Shown: positions 1 to 8,727 of the stretch, piece by piece
Layout of the letters: the number at the start of each line of letters is the position of its first letter
How positions within the stretch are numbered: the first letter of the stretch is position 1
Assembly: GCA_035455245.1 (NCBI GenBank)
Contig: DATIFN010000002.1
Coordinates: forward strand, 1 to 51,541
Direction: 5' to 3'
Source of the DNA: UBA8516 sp035455245
Lineage (GTDB): Archaea; Thermoproteota; Nitrososphaeria; Nitrososphaerales; Nitrosopumilaceae
Length of the DNA stretch: 51,541 nt
Program-made: the position numbers and the translations under genes
The notes under the pieces: model-generated
Told to the model about the DNA's origin: nothing
The model's input: only the letters and a program-made list of their open reading frames with translations
The model's database searches: none

Positions 1-2
1 CT

Positions 3-116
3 GCACTTGATGCAACAAAACAAAATCTTAAAACAATAAACGAGAATGCGACAGCATTTGCAGAGTTAAATCACAACATTGTGAACTCTTGGCTGTCAAC
101 TTGGTCAAGAAATTAA
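3..116 (+). CDS. C-terminal end of an unidentified protein (truncated by window edge)
   Basis: An open frame enters the window at base 3 and stops at a TAA at 114-116, giving 37 visible residues ending in NSWLSTWSRN. The segment is polar and helix-prone (NLKTINENATAFAELNHNIV). It loosely resembles the helical tail of the protein at 17449-18018, which ends in KAWTQFNSNNKK and could be phasin-like, but the fragment is too short to assign. A T-rich tract follows directly, as expected for an archaeal gene end. The start lies outside the window. Confidence 0.6.
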   Translation, partial: ALDATKQNLKTINENATAFAELNHNIVNSWLSTWSRN

Positions 117-117
117 G

Positions 118-147
118 ATTTTTCCTTTTTTCTTTATTTTATTTTTC
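118..147 (+). terminator. T-rich terminator after the partial first gene
   Basis: A run of about 30 bases that is almost entirely T with scattered A and C follows the TAA at 114-116. Archaeal RNA polymerase terminates at such oligo-T tracts without needing a hairpin, so this is the likely 3' end of the upstream transcript. Confidence 0.45.
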
Positions 148-284
148 TCTAGAGGAGACACAAATAGTTTGATGATAATAAATATCTCTAATTGACTAGA
201 ACTAGAATAACTAATTTTTTGGTGTGATCGGATTATGGACTATCAAAATTACCAGATTGCAAAATTCTTCTTAATTGTAAAGCC

Positions 285-833
285 TTAAAGGATAATTGGT
301 TTTTGTCCATAGGATAACAGGACTTTGTTCACGCCATCAACGATACCATGAATTCTTGGAAAATCAATTTTGTTTTTTACAAGCCCAGATTTTATTACAT
401 TAAGATTGTAAAGTTTCTTTTTGACATATTTTGTTTTTCTAGTCTTTGACCAACTTGTATTTTTCAATTCTTTAAGGTTTGATGAGATGTCGCATAGCTT
501 TATCAGCAGAGCCTGAGACGGCGCATTTTTTAGCTGTTCTATGTATTGACGTTCTCTTTCCTTTTTTGCTAGTTTGGGATCTTTTGATAATGACAAGACC
601 ATTACAGCTACGTTGCTACCAAATCTTTGCTCTATATCATCAAAAGTTGTACCAGTATCCTCTAAGGTATCATGTAGCCATGCCGCACATAAGGAATCCT
701 CATCATTGACTCCAATGTGCTTGAGAGTATCTACAACAGCCTCTAGATGTGTGTAGTAGGGCTTGGTTTCATACTTTTGACTACGATGTCTGTCTTTAGC
801 AAATAATTCTGCACTTTCTAACTTTGTAGTCAT
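285..833 (-). CDS. HD-domain phosphohydrolase, RelA/SpoT (Mesh1)-like
   Basis: A 182-residue stand-alone HD hydrolase domain. The visible metal-binding pattern is the early DRHRSQKY segment, the central AAWLHDTLEDT (His-Asp doublet plus the ED of the RelA/SpoT hydrolase family), and a later KLCDISSNL Asp. There is no synthetase or TGS domain, so by family it resembles small alarmone hydrolases (Mesh1 type), which remove pyrophosphate from (p)ppGpp-like nucleotides; the true substrate here is unknown. I chose the ATG at 833; a TTG at 854 would add seven residues and overlap the upstream permease stop by 4 bp. It is the last gene of the MarR-ABC operon, and a role tied to the exporter is not evident. 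Confidence 0.85.
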   Translation of the reverse strand: MTTKLESAELFAKDRHRSQKYETKPYYTHLEAVVDTLKHIGVNDEDSLCAAWLHDTLEDTGTTFDDIEQRFGSNVAVMVLSLSKDPKLAKKERERQYIEQLKNAPSQALLIKLCDISSNLKELKNTSWSKTRKTKYVKKKLYNLNVIKSGLVKNKIDFPRIHGIVDGVNKVLLSYGQKPIIL

Positions 834-850
834 TGTGATTAAAACCAAAT

Positions 851-1594
851 TCAAATGACATTTTTTCTAAATAAATAACTTCCAAGGCAAACCAAAGCCA
901 CTGCAAAACCAGTCAAGACTACTCCGTTTATGATTACCGAGTTTGTACCAGCATCAAGAAGCGAGACTCTTAATCCATCAATCCCATAGGTAAGGGGATC
1001 AAAATAAGACGCTAATTTCATCCAATCAGGTGTGTTCTGCAAAGGAAACAAGGCTCCTGACAAAAAGAATATTGGCATTACAAGAAATGACATTATTGTC
1101 TGAAATCCTTCCATGCTTCTCATCTGGGTTGCAATTATCAATCCCATGGATACAAAGCAAATTGATGTCATTATCATAAAGAAAATTGAGATTAACATCC
1201 CACCTTCAAATGGAACAAGTCCCATCGCACCAGAGATGACAAGCATTAGTGAGCCGTTGATTAATGCAACTGTTGCACCACCAAATGTCTTTCCTAAAAC
1301 AATGCTTGTTCTAGATACTGGTGCAACAAGAATCTCTTTTAGAAAACCAAATTGTCTATCCCAGATTACAGAGACTCCAGAAAATATTGAGGTAAATAAA
1401 ACTATCATCCCAATTATTCCAGGAGCTAGAAAATCCATATAGTCAAGTCCTGGAAGTTTAAAGGAAGAGGAAAATCCTACCCCGATGAATATCAGCCAGA
1501 TAACAGGCATTGCCATGCTGCTAATTAATCTGGATTTTGCTCTGGTAAATCGTATTAGCTCCCTTCGCCAGATTGTGTAAACATCGTAAATCAA
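851..1594 (-). CDS. ABC-2 type transporter permease (DrrB-like)
   Basis: A 247-residue integral membrane protein with about six hydrophobic spans, beginning with a cytoplasmic MIYDVYTIWRRELIRFTR segment typical of ABC-2 permeases. The central SVIWDRQFGFLKEILVAPVSR loop is the family's conserved coupling region (the E of FLKEIL and the PVSR). The likely start is a TTG at 1594, one base after the TAA of the ATPase gene, which implies tight translational coupling. Together with the ATPase it would form a two-gene exporter of the daunorubicin-resistance (DrrAB) type, exporting lipids, polyketides or drugs; the substrate cannot be read from the sequence. Confidence 0.9.
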   Translation of the reverse strand: MIYDVYTIWRRELIRFTRAKSRLISSMAMPVIWLIFIGVGFSSSFKLPGLDYMDFLAPGIIGMIVLFTSIFSGVSVIWDRQFGFLKEILVAPVSRTSIVLGKTFGGATVALINGSLMLVISGAMGLVPFEGGMLISIFFMIMTSICFVSMGLIIATQMRSMEGFQTIMSFLVMPIFFLSGALFPLQNTPDWMKLASYFDPLTYGIDGLRVSLLDAGTNSVIINGVVLTGFAVALVCLGSYLFRKNVI

Positions 1595-1595
1595 T

Positions 1596-2618
1596 TTACC
1601 ATCTGCCTGTCCTCAGATGAGCTCTCAATCCATCTGCAGCTGATGCTTCTTCCTCACGTATCTTTCGCCCTGTATAATGAATGAAAACATCCTCCAGTGT
1701 GGATTTTTGCAAGGTAACAGAATCAATCTTGATTCCGTTTTTAGACGCAATTGCAAAAATTTCAGGTATGACACCGTCTCCATTGTCCGTGGAAACATTA
1801 AGACCGTCTCCCAAAATTGTGGATTCACCAAAATTTTTGTCTGTTAGGACTTCGGCTAACCTGTTCTGATCCTTTGTTTTAAAAAACAAAACATCGGCAC
1901 GTAGTACTTTCTTAAGATTTTCAGGTGTATCCAAGGCAACAATTTTTCCATGGTCTATGATTCCAATCCTGTCACAAAGATAGTCAGCCTCTTCAAGATA
2001 ATGGGTAGTAAGAATAATGGTAAGATTTTGTTCCTTGTTTAGCTTTTCGATATGTTCCCACACGGTTCTTCGTGTCTGAGGATCTAAACCCAGTGTGGGT
2101 TCATCAAGAAAGAGAATTTTTGGAGTATGCATCATTCCGCGTGCAATCTCAAGCCTCCTTTTCATTCCACCAGAAAATGTCTTGATTTGCTTCTCAGCCT
2201 TGTCTTTAAGATCCACCAAGTCCAAAACGTCTTCTATTCGTTTTTTTCTAAACTCTCTTGGCATGTGGTATAGACTTCCATGAATATCCAAATTCTCTCT
2301 TGCTGTAAGCTCGTCATCCAGAGTGGGATCCTGAAATACCATTCCAATTGAATTTCGCACCTTGTCCTGATCTTTAAGCCGATGGCCATTGATCAAGGCA
2401 TCTCCTGAAGAAGGATACAGTATAGTAGAAAGCATGTTAATCAATGTAGTCTTTCCAGCTCCGTTTGGGCCAAGAAGGCCAAACAACTCGCCTTTTTTTA
2501 TTTTAAGATTGACAGAATCAACTGCTACAAAGGACTTGAATTTTTTTGTCAGATTGCGAACTTCAATTATGTCATGACCATTCTCAATTATAGGATCTGT
2601 GGTACTTTTTTTATCCAT
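1596..2618 (-). CDS. ABC transporter ATP-binding protein (DrrA-like)
   Basis: A 340-residue ATPase. Walker A GPNGAGKTT is at about residues 50-58, the Q-loop at VFQDP near 94-98, the signature FSGGMKRR at 148-155, Walker B ILFLDEPT at 168-175, and the switch His in LTTHYLEEA. A C-terminal extension of about 100 residues matches the DUF4162-like tail of DrrA-type exporters. It powers the permease encoded next. The ATG at 2618 lies 8 bp inside the end of the MarR gene, so regulator and pump are one transcription unit, and the MarR protein probably controls its own exporter. Confidence 0.95.
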   Translation of the reverse strand: MDKKSTTDPIIENGHDIIEVRNLTKKFKSFVAVDSVNLKIKKGELFGLLGPNGAGKTTLINMLSTILYPSSGDALINGHRLKDQDKVRNSIGMVFQDPTLDDELTARENLDIHGSLYHMPREFRKKRIEDVLDLVDLKDKAEKQIKTFSGGMKRRLEIARGMMHTPKILFLDEPTLGLDPQTRRTVWEHIEKLNKEQNLTIILTTHYLEEADYLCDRIGIIDHGKIVALDTPENLKKVLRADVLFFKTKDQNRLAEVLTDKNFGESTILGDGLNVSTDNGDGVIPEIFAIASKNGIKIDSVTLQKSTLEDVFIHYTGRKIREEEASAADGLRAHLRTGRW

Positions 2619-3132
2619 TTTTTATTTTGCCTCTTTTTTGTCTAGGACTGGATGTTTCAAAGTTTGGCTTGCCGCTTTTTTGTTCAATAAACAAATCTGC
2701 ATTGTATGTCATCTTTTTTAGAACTGCTTTTGTGATGTCAAGATCTTTTTCTGGGATCTGGGTAGTGATTATTTTTCTAACATCAAGGATGACTTGGATG
2801 ATTGAATCTAGCAAAGATTTTGATTTCTTTGTGAGAAATACATTGTTGTTTCTCCTATCTTCTGGGTTTGGTTTTCTTTGAACAAATCCTTCAGATTCCA
2901 TCTTGTCTATTATTGGTACAAGTGTAGACCCATCAACTGATACCTGGTTTGCAATTTCTTTCTGGCTTTGTCCATCATGAAATGACAGTGCCATTATTAC
3001 CTTCCATTGTCCTACAGTGAGACCGCACTTGTCACGAAGCTCAAGGTCAAGGGCTTTTTCAAATGATTTTCCTGCTATTTTTACTAGCAGGCCAATGCTA
3101 TTATTAAAATCCAGATTTTTCCTTAAATCCAT
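2611..3132 (-). CDS. MarR family transcriptional regulator
   Basis: A 173-residue winged-helix protein. The MarR core is visible: GLTVGQWKVIMAL (helix 3 region), SQKEIANQVSVDGSTLVPIIDKMESEGFVQR (recognition helix), then KPNPEDRRNNNVFLT, the DxRxx(x)xxLT wing motif of MarR proteins. A basic tail follows (PRQKRGKIKNG). It is first in the operon with the DrrAB-like exporter and overlaps the ATPase gene by 8 bp, the classic arrangement for a ligand-sensing repressor of an efflux pump. The ligand is unknown. The start is an ATG at 3132. Confidence 0.92.
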   Translation of the reverse strand: MDLRKNLDFNNSIGLLVKIAGKSFEKALDLELRDKCGLTVGQWKVIMALSFHDGQSQKEIANQVSVDGSTLVPIIDKMESEGFVQRKPNPEDRRNNNVFLTKKSKSLLDSIIQVILDVRKIITTQIPEKDLDITKAVLKKMTYNADLFIEQKSGKPNFETSSPRQKRGKIKNG

Positions 3133-3248
3133 TTGTATACCAATGATTGGGGTACCAGTAGTTAAATAGCTTTTGCTAGATCAAAGGAATTAAAAAAAGC
3201 ACAAACTTGGACTGGATTGAAATTTATGAAATTATTGGTATCCTGTTT

Positions 3249-3590
3249 TCATTGGACATTGCCAAAATCTTGAAATTTTTTATTCCATTCTTTTGACCAC
3301 TTGTAAACTAGGTATATTGCAAGGATCGTAAAACCCGTTTCAATAAGATAGAGAAATACTGTTTCCATAAAAAAACTGTCATCAAGCATTGGATTCTCGT
3401 TAAGACCTTGTTCTAGATTGGCAGCTACAATCGGGGCTATAATCACAATTGTAATCACAAGCTCAGGTAGCCAGACCATCAGGAAGAATTTTCTCAATTT
3501 TTTTATCCTGTAAAATGCCCACAGATTCAAGACAGGTATGAACAAAAAGACAATCTGCCACACTATTTTTACGGGGCCGTTTGCTGGCAA
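3249..3590 (-). CDS. Small membrane protein, function unknown
   Basis: About 113 residues with three hydrophobic stretches (IVWQIVFLFIPVLNLWAFY, LVITIVIIAPIVAA, FLYLIETGFTILAIYLVY) separated by a basic loop, RIKKLRKF. No catalytic motif is visible. An AGGAGG Shine-Dalgarno-like sequence at 3603-3608 on the minus strand directly follows an in-frame stop, so translation probably starts at the TTG at 3590 about 12 bases further on. It faces away from the MarR operon's promoter region and has no obvious partner. It looks like one of the conserved short integral membrane proteins of this archaeal group, but I cannot name a family. Confidence 0.7.
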   Translation of the reverse strand: MPANGPVKIVWQIVFLFIPVLNLWAFYRIKKLRKFFLMVWLPELVITIVIIAPIVAANLEQGLNENPMLDDSFFMETVFLYLIETGFTILAIYLVYKWSKEWNKKFQDFGNVQ

Positions 3591-3839
3591 ATCTATACAG
3601 GACCTCCTTCACTATCAAAGAATGTAGGTCCGAGTTTTTTACGTAAATGACCCTTCAATTTTAACATAATATTAATTCCCACATACATACGCTTCTCATC
3701 TTTTTTAAATATTAAATCTCTTTTTTTTCTCAACAACTACCACATCCCACATGATTGTGCATATTATTTTTGCATAGATTCCAGATTCAGCTAATATTTG
3801 CAAATTCTGAAAAGCACAGTAATGTATCTATGATGAATA

Positions 3840-4157
3840 GTGTCTTCGTTGATTGCATCAGAATGGAGGGAAAACTCGGCGAAAAACCATGAAAGCAACA
3901 AGGAAATGGTGGCTTCAGCAATGGATATGGCACTTGTCAAGCTTGGTGGAGTGACTTTTGATGAAGTAAGAGAGAAATTGCACACCAAATACCAATGTGT
4001 TGTAACTGATTGTTATGAACATCCAGAATATCTAAAAGATGTACTAGTGGAAATTTTTGGTGATGCCTCCAAAGTAATAACAGAATCAATCAAAGATGAT
4101 TTGAATAAAATTTCAGATGATCCAGGGATTGAACAATTTTTAGAAGAACTAGGATAG
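3840..4157 (+). CDS. NitrOD5/DUF3227-like small protein
   Basis: A 105-residue soluble helical protein with a GTG start. The pattern MDMALVKLGGVTFDEVREKL, then DCYEHPEYLKDVLVEIFGDAS, then ITESIKDDL fits, from memory, the NitrOD5 (DUF3227) family, a domain found both alone and as the output half of thaumarchaeal signalling proteins. Its molecular role is not established. The gene stands alone between two minus-strand genes. The regulator at 8728-9336 seems to carry a related N-terminal segment ending FGEGAEGIERKIFERI. A profile search would settle the family call. Confidence 0.7.
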   Translation: MSSLIASEWRENSAKNHESNKEMVASAMDMALVKLGGVTFDEVREKLHTKYQCVVTDCYEHPEYLKDVLVEIFGDASKVITESIKDDLNKISDDPGIEQFLEELG

Positions 4158-4212
4158 TAAATTTTCGATAATTGTCAATTGGTAAGGTCTACAAAAAAGA
4201 TTTTTTCCGCAA

Positions 4213-4416
4213 TTAACTGGAATTTCTGGGTCGAGTTAGCTTTTTTGGATTTTTATTGAACTTGCTTACAATATATCCTACTTTATCATCGCCTTTCGGT
4301 AATGGATTGGCACAGTCACCGCACATTGGCAGAGTAACCACTGCGTCATAATCAATCTCACCGATAAATCTGTCACACTTGGAACATCGGACTGATTTTG
4401 TGTCATAGATGTTCAT
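4213..4416 (-). CDS. Small zinc-ribbon protein
   Basis: From the ATG at 4416 this encodes 67 residues: MNIYDTKSVRCSKCDRFIG, an intervening strand-rich segment, then LPMCGDCANPLPKG, and a basic tail. The two CxxC knuckles (CSKC and CGDC) about 20 residues apart are a classic zinc ribbon. The open frame extends 20 residues upstream, but that extension is poor and the ATG at the ribbon is the more natural start. Such proteins often bind nucleic acid or partner proteins; no specific role can be inferred here. Confidence 0.7.
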   Translation of the reverse strand: MNIYDTKSVRCSKCDRFIGEIDYDAVVTLPMCGDCANPLPKGDDKVGYIVSKFNKNPKKLTRPRNSS

Positions 4417-4559
4417 TATACTATAGTAGGTGCTCCTTTCTAATAAAGAGGTCTGATGAATCCTCTGTAGACGCAAGAGTGTGGCTGCTTGATTTTAGTA
4501 GCAAATTAGGTTCTAAATTTTGCACGAACTTGAGTGTTACAAAAAAAGAAAGGTGGTGT

Positions 4560-4949
4560 CTAGTCTTTGAAATGACACTGTAGTTTTACGTTTCCGTTTG
4601 TAGACACGGTTTCAGACCAATGTGTTGTCGATTGTGATGTAGCAGCATTATAGCAATTTGGACCAAATGGGTTGTTAGAAGTATTCCAAATTACTGCCTG
4701 ACCTTGGCTATTGGGTACACCAGTGGCAGAGCAAGTTAACAAGGAAAGACCCTTTGCACTTTGCGTCTCTACTACTCTCGAATCATCGGTAACGTACAGG
4801 TTTCCGTCTCCATCAGCAAATCCACAAAGTCCTGCTGGATCAATAATGGTAGCTGGGGATGAATAGGCTTGATGTACAACAAATCCTGCTGCAAGGATTG
4901 TCGCGACAAAAGATACTGTCAAGATTGCTAAATAGATAGTTTTAACCAT
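4560..4949 (-). CDS. Exported or membrane-anchored protein of unknown function
   Basis: About 129 residues from the ATG at 4949: MVKTIYLAILTVSFVATIL begins a signal peptide or N-terminal anchor, followed by a mature part rich in Ser, Thr, Asn and Cys (LCGFADGDGN, LLTCSATG, PNCYNAATS, LQCHFKD). Four Cys residues in the exported part could form disulfides. An in-frame extension to 5003 exists but lacks signal-peptide character. Its upstream region (4950-5247) is shared with the divergent subtilase gene and contains a paired TGCGTCA element 46 bp away. No family is recognised. Confidence 0.65.
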   Translation of the reverse strand: MVKTIYLAILTVSFVATILAAGFVVHQAYSSPATIIDPAGLCGFADGDGNLYVTDDSRVVETQSAKGLSLLTCSATGVPNSQGQAVIWNTSNNPFGPNCYNAATSQSTTHWSETVSTNGNVKLQCHFKD

Positions 4950-4995
4950 GTTATTTCCATTTTTGGAAATGACTAATAGATTTTTAGTTCCATAT

Positions 4996-5018
4996 TGCGT
5001 CATACTGCGTCATTTTTT
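4996..5018 (+). promoter_or_regulatory. Paired TGCGTCA element upstream of subtilase 1
   Basis: Two TGCGTCA heptamers separated by three bases, the second running into six T. The same arrangement, 20 of 23 bases identical and with the same spacing, occurs at 19194-19216 ahead of the second subtilase gene. It sits in the divergent region between 4949 and 5248, so it could serve either gene. It could be a direct-repeat operator for a protein binding on one DNA face (10-bp period). Confidence 0.4.
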
Positions 5019-5247
5019 CTGACAAGCTTCGGGATTTATTATAAAAACCAAAAACGGTCAAGGGCTACAGCGGTTGCGGATACTCTGTTAGGTTTCCAAA
5101 TGATTGTCATTAGGATAAATTTTTTTGCGATAACAATTTCATACTTGGGTTTGTTTTTTCTAATTTCACAATGAACCATGTTTTTATTTACGCACTTCCA
5201 AAATTGAAACAGTTATTTTTTAAGTGATGGATTCAAAAATTTTTTAG

Positions 5248-8200
5248 TTGAATAGAAAAACAAAACTTGCTGCAATTTTATTTCTCTTCTTCATTGCTAT
5301 ATCTTTTATAACAAATGGTGTATCAGCTATATCAAATGAAAAAAATGCCCATCTGAAATTGCAAAAGTCAGAAAAATACCAGAGCTTTTCAAAAAAAATC
5401 GACTCGAGAATTTTAGATATTTTTCATAGTAGTGATCCTGTCTCTATGGCAAAATCCTTTGGCATACCCTTTGATAAAAACAAAACTGCAGTTTACATTT
5501 ATCTACAGCCAGACTTCAAAAACAAAATTCCACCAGAGATAGAAATCACCGGACAATATCAAAACATCTTGGTTTCAAAAATGTCGCTGGACAAGATTAA
5601 TCAAATTGCTTCCCTTGGTATGATAACCAAAATAACACCACCTGATCTGGTCAGATCATATGGTCATGCAGAGAGTCAGGGAGTCTCTTACACCTCAGCT
5701 GATATTATGCATCAAAGAGGGTTTACTGGCAACGGAGTGAAAGTTGCTGTAATTGATAGTGGTTTTGATGTCACTGACCCAGAAATTGCAAGCAATGTTG
5801 TTTTTTCATCCCTAATTGATTCTGCTGGAATCTGTGGGGGTGACATTACATGCGGACAGCCTCCAGGCTTCTCCCATGGAACTGCAGCTGCAGAAAATTT
5901 AGTTGACATGGCTCCAGGTGTTAATCTCTTGTTGTACGCCATTGGTGACTCTGTGGATTTTAACGACGCAGTGACAGATGCTACAAACAGAGGAGCTAAA
6001 ATAATTACAACATCGATTGGATTCCCAACCCTTGGGAGTGATAGTGAGACTGATCAGTATAGAGACGGGACATCCATTGTAGCAAAAAAAGTCAATGAGG
6101 CAAAAAACAATGGAATCTTATTCACCGCCGCAGCTGGAAACTCTGGGGATAAGCACTGGATGGGATCATACAACCCAAGCTTGGCTGTTTTGCCAGAAGA
6201 TCTTGGTCTGTCAAATGATTATCAAAGCGTAATGGAGTTTAGGCCAGAAGCTGTAGGAATTCAAAGGGCATGTTTGCCTGTAACAAACAATGGAGATTTT
6301 TTCATTGTTGCATGGAATGATTGGCTAGAAACAACAAATGATTATGATCTCTTTTATTATGATTCCAACTTGACAGAAATTTCAGGTGTATCTGGAGCAG
6401 ATCAAACCGGTGGCGATCCTCCTTTTGAGAGTTTATCCTCACCAATGTCTGGAGGTGGCTGTCTAGTTTTGGTTTCATATTCTTCCGCACAAGATAATCT
6501 TATTCAAATTGATGTGGGCAACAACACTTTGGATGAGTCGGTTAGGGTAAGAAGTAATAGTCTTAGTACTCCGGCCGACGCAGCAGGAGCTTTGACTGTT
6601 GGTGCCATAAATCAGGAAACGGATGTTTTGGAAGATTTTAGCTCATCAGGGCCAACTGACGATGGACGACTAAAGCCAGAAATCTGTGGTCCTGACAACG
6701 TCTTGACTCATCAGAATGAAACCAGTGGATTAAATCCATTCTTTGGAACCTCCCCAGCTTCGGCCCATGTTGCAGGAGCTGCGGCTTTACTTTTAGAACA
6801 AAATTCTACCTTGTCAGTGGATGAACTTCGTCAAAAACTAATCCATGATGCCAGATTCAACCCAAGTTATTCTTTAGATAATTTATGCGGTAGTGATTCT
6901 GGTGCACTACGCTTGATACCTCCTCCAGCACCTGTAACATTCACAGCAAAAAGAACTGGACTAGACAGTATAGAATTGACATTTTCTGAAAATATAGATA
7001 CTGACACTATGAATGGTCAAGGTTACACAATATCTACTGGAACGGTTACTGCAAACACAGATCCAGCTGGCACTTCAAATATTATGATATTGACAACAAC
7101 TGGTATTGTTGGTACGTCGGAAACTCCAACTGTAACCTATGGAAGAACTGAAGGAACAACAGTTGGCGATGCTTCTATTGAAGTAACAGACGGATTCAAT
7201 ACCATTGCCTCCGATGGTGTTTCACCAACATTTACTGCACAAAGAACTTCACCTACAACGTGGGTCATCACATTTTCTGAGGATGTAGACGCCGCAAATG
7301 CAAACGAGAATACTGCCTGGACAGTTTCAGGTAGTAATGTTGTCACTGAGGTCACGGACGCATCTAACACCAATACACTCACAATTACGGCATCATCAGC
7401 AACTGGTACAGAGGGTGGGCAAACCATTACCTATTTTGCAGCCAGCGGTACAATTGCTGATTCATCAGCAAACGAAATAACAGATGGTACAAGCGCCCTA
7501 GCTTCTGATGGTGTACCACCAACTTTTACTGCAAAAAGAACCGGGCTTGACACTATAACATTGGCATTCTCAGAAAATATAGATCCCGCAACCACCGACG
7601 GTTCTGGTTTCTCACTAACCGGTGGTATAGTTACTGGAAACTCGGATCCAGCAGGATCCTCAAATATCATGATACTTACAACTTCAGGTATTGCGGGGAC
7701 TTTGGCAACACCAACTGTTACTTATGATTCCTTCACTGGTGAGACCTTTGATTCGTCTTCAAATGAAGTATCAGATGGATTCAACACAATAGCAATCGAT
7801 GGAGTATCACCAACTTTTACTGCACAAAGAACTGGAATTAACACCATCGTATTGACATTTTCTGAAAATGTAGATACTGACACTATGAATGGTCAAGGTT
7901 ACACAATATCCACTGGAACGGTTACTGCAAACACAGATCCAGCTGGCACTTCAAACGTAATGACACTGACAACATCTGGCATTACTGGTACATCAGCAAC
8001 ACCATCTGTAACATATGGACAAGCTATAGGAACAACAATTGACACAGCTAAAAATGAAATTGCAAACGGTGCTAGTGCAGTATCAGCCGATGGTGTTCCT
8101 CCGACATTTACCGCCATAAGAACTTCATCAACAACATGGGTTCTTACTTTTTCTGAAAATGTTGATGCTTCAGCTGCAGATGAAGACTCTGCTTGGACAA

Positions 8201-8598
8201 TTTCAGACAGTCATAATGTTATTGCAGTTACCGATCCAGCCAACACCAATACACTCACAATTACCGCATCATCAGCGACTGGTACAGAGGGTGGGCAAAC
8301 CATTACCTATTTTGCAGCCAGCGGTACAGTTGCTGATCTTTCAGGAAACGAGATTGCAAATGGCACAAGCACAGTAACCATGATATATTGTTCTCCACCA
8401 ACCTCTGGAGATTGGTTGATCACTTCTAATTGCATAATTAATGGTAATGTGATTGCACCAGGTAACGTCCATATTCAAAATGGTGCTGAGGTTATCATAA
8501 CAAATAATGGTTCACTAGATATTGATTTTAAAACAAAGTTTCTCAAGGTACACTCTGGCAGTGGCGTTTTGATAAAACACGGTGGAAAAATTTTCTAG
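5248..8598 (+). CDS. Secreted subtilisin-like serine protease with C-terminal SwmB-like repeats
   Basis: 1116 residues from a TTG start. Signal peptide about 1-27; propeptide-like region about 28-150; peptidase S8 domain about 150-560 with the triad Asp170 (VIDSGFD), His210 (FSHGTAAAE) and Ser502 (GTSPASAHVAG). About 565-1055 holds five modules of about 95 residues, each with an ITLTFSENID/VLTFSENVDA-type strand and a DGVSPTFTA linker, resembling SwmB/Big-like cell-surface modules. The last 60 residues have a short repetitive beta-strand pattern (IINGNVIAP, HIQNGAEVIITNNG). Modules 1-2 and 4-5 are nearly identical at DNA level with an 876-bp offset. It is probably an extracellular or surface-bound protease. 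A large insertion (about 300-430) sits in the protease domain. Confidence 0.93.
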   Translation: MNRKTKLAAILFLFFIAISFITNGVSAISNEKNAHLKLQKSEKYQSFSKKIDSRILDIFHSSDPVSMAKSFGIPFDKNKTAVYIYLQPDFKNKIPPEIEITGQYQNILVSKMSLDKINQIASLGMITKITPPDLVRSYGHAESQGVSYTSADIMHQRGFTGNGVKVAVIDSGFDVTDPEIASNVVFSSLIDSAGICGGDITCGQPPGFSHGTAAAENLVDMAPGVNLLLYAIGDSVDFNDAVTDATNRGAKIITTSIGFPTLGSDSETDQYRDGTSIVAKKVNEAKNNGILFTAAAGNSGDKHWMGSYNPSLAVLPEDLGLSNDYQSVMEFRPEAVGIQRACLPVTNNGDFFIVAWNDWLETTNDYDLFYYDSNLTEISGVSGADQTGGDPPFESLSSPMSGGGCLVLVSYSSAQDNLIQIDVGNNTLDESVRVRSNSLSTPADAAGALTVGAINQETDVLEDFSSSGPTDDGRLKPEICGPDNVLTHQNETSGLNPFFGTSPASAHVAGAAALLLEQNSTLSVDELRQKLIHDARFNPSYSLDNLCGSDSGALRLIPPPAPVTFTAKRTGLDSIELTFSENIDTDTMNGQGYTISTGTVTANTDPAGTSNIMILTTTGIVGTSETPTVTYGRTEGTTVGDASIEVTDGFNTIASDGVSPTFTAQRTSPTTWVITFSEDVDAANANENTAWTVSGSNVVTEVTDASNTNTLTITASSATGTEGGQTITYFAASGTIADSSANEITDGTSALASDGVPPTFTAKRTGLDTITLAFSENIDPATTDGSGFSLTGGIVTGNSDPAGSSNIMILTTSGIAGTLATPTVTYDSFTGETFDSSSNEVSDGFNTIAIDGVSPTFTAQRTGINTIVLTFSENVDTDTMNGQGYTISTGTVTANTDPAGTSNVMTLTTSGITGTSATPSVTYGQAIGTTIDTAKNEIANGASAVSADGVPPTFTAIRTSSTTWVLTFSENVDASAADEDSAWTISDSHNVIAVTDPANTNTLTITASSATGTEGGQTITYFAASGTVADLSGNEIANGTSTVTMIYCSPPTSGDWLITSNCIINGNVIAPGNVHIQNGAEVIITNNGSLDIDFKTKFLKVHSGSGVLIKHGGKIF
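6945..8385 (+). repeat. Tandem duplication with 876-bp period inside subtilase 1
   Basis: The segment starting GATACTGACACTATGAATGG at 6997 recurs at 7873, and CAATACACTC at 7371 recurs at 8247. Both offsets are exactly 876 bp (292 codons), and long flanking stretches match with only occasional differences. The unit spans about three beta modules (A-B-A); the second copy ends after two. The frame is preserved. Confidence 0.85.
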
Positions 8599-8727
8599 TC
8601 AATGGATTTGGCGTTACAGGTAATTGTCTATTCATGCTTCCTTAAATTACCAAACAAAATCTTGGTCATACAGAATTTGCACTAAATATTGAACTGTTTT
8701 TTTAACCTATGGCCTCTACAAAAACAT

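Noticed and set aside
5712..8117. Several antisense open frames inside the subtilase 1 gene
   Set aside because: They mirror the repetitive coding sequence, lack ribosome sites and independent protein character, and vanish when the real sense frame is accepted.
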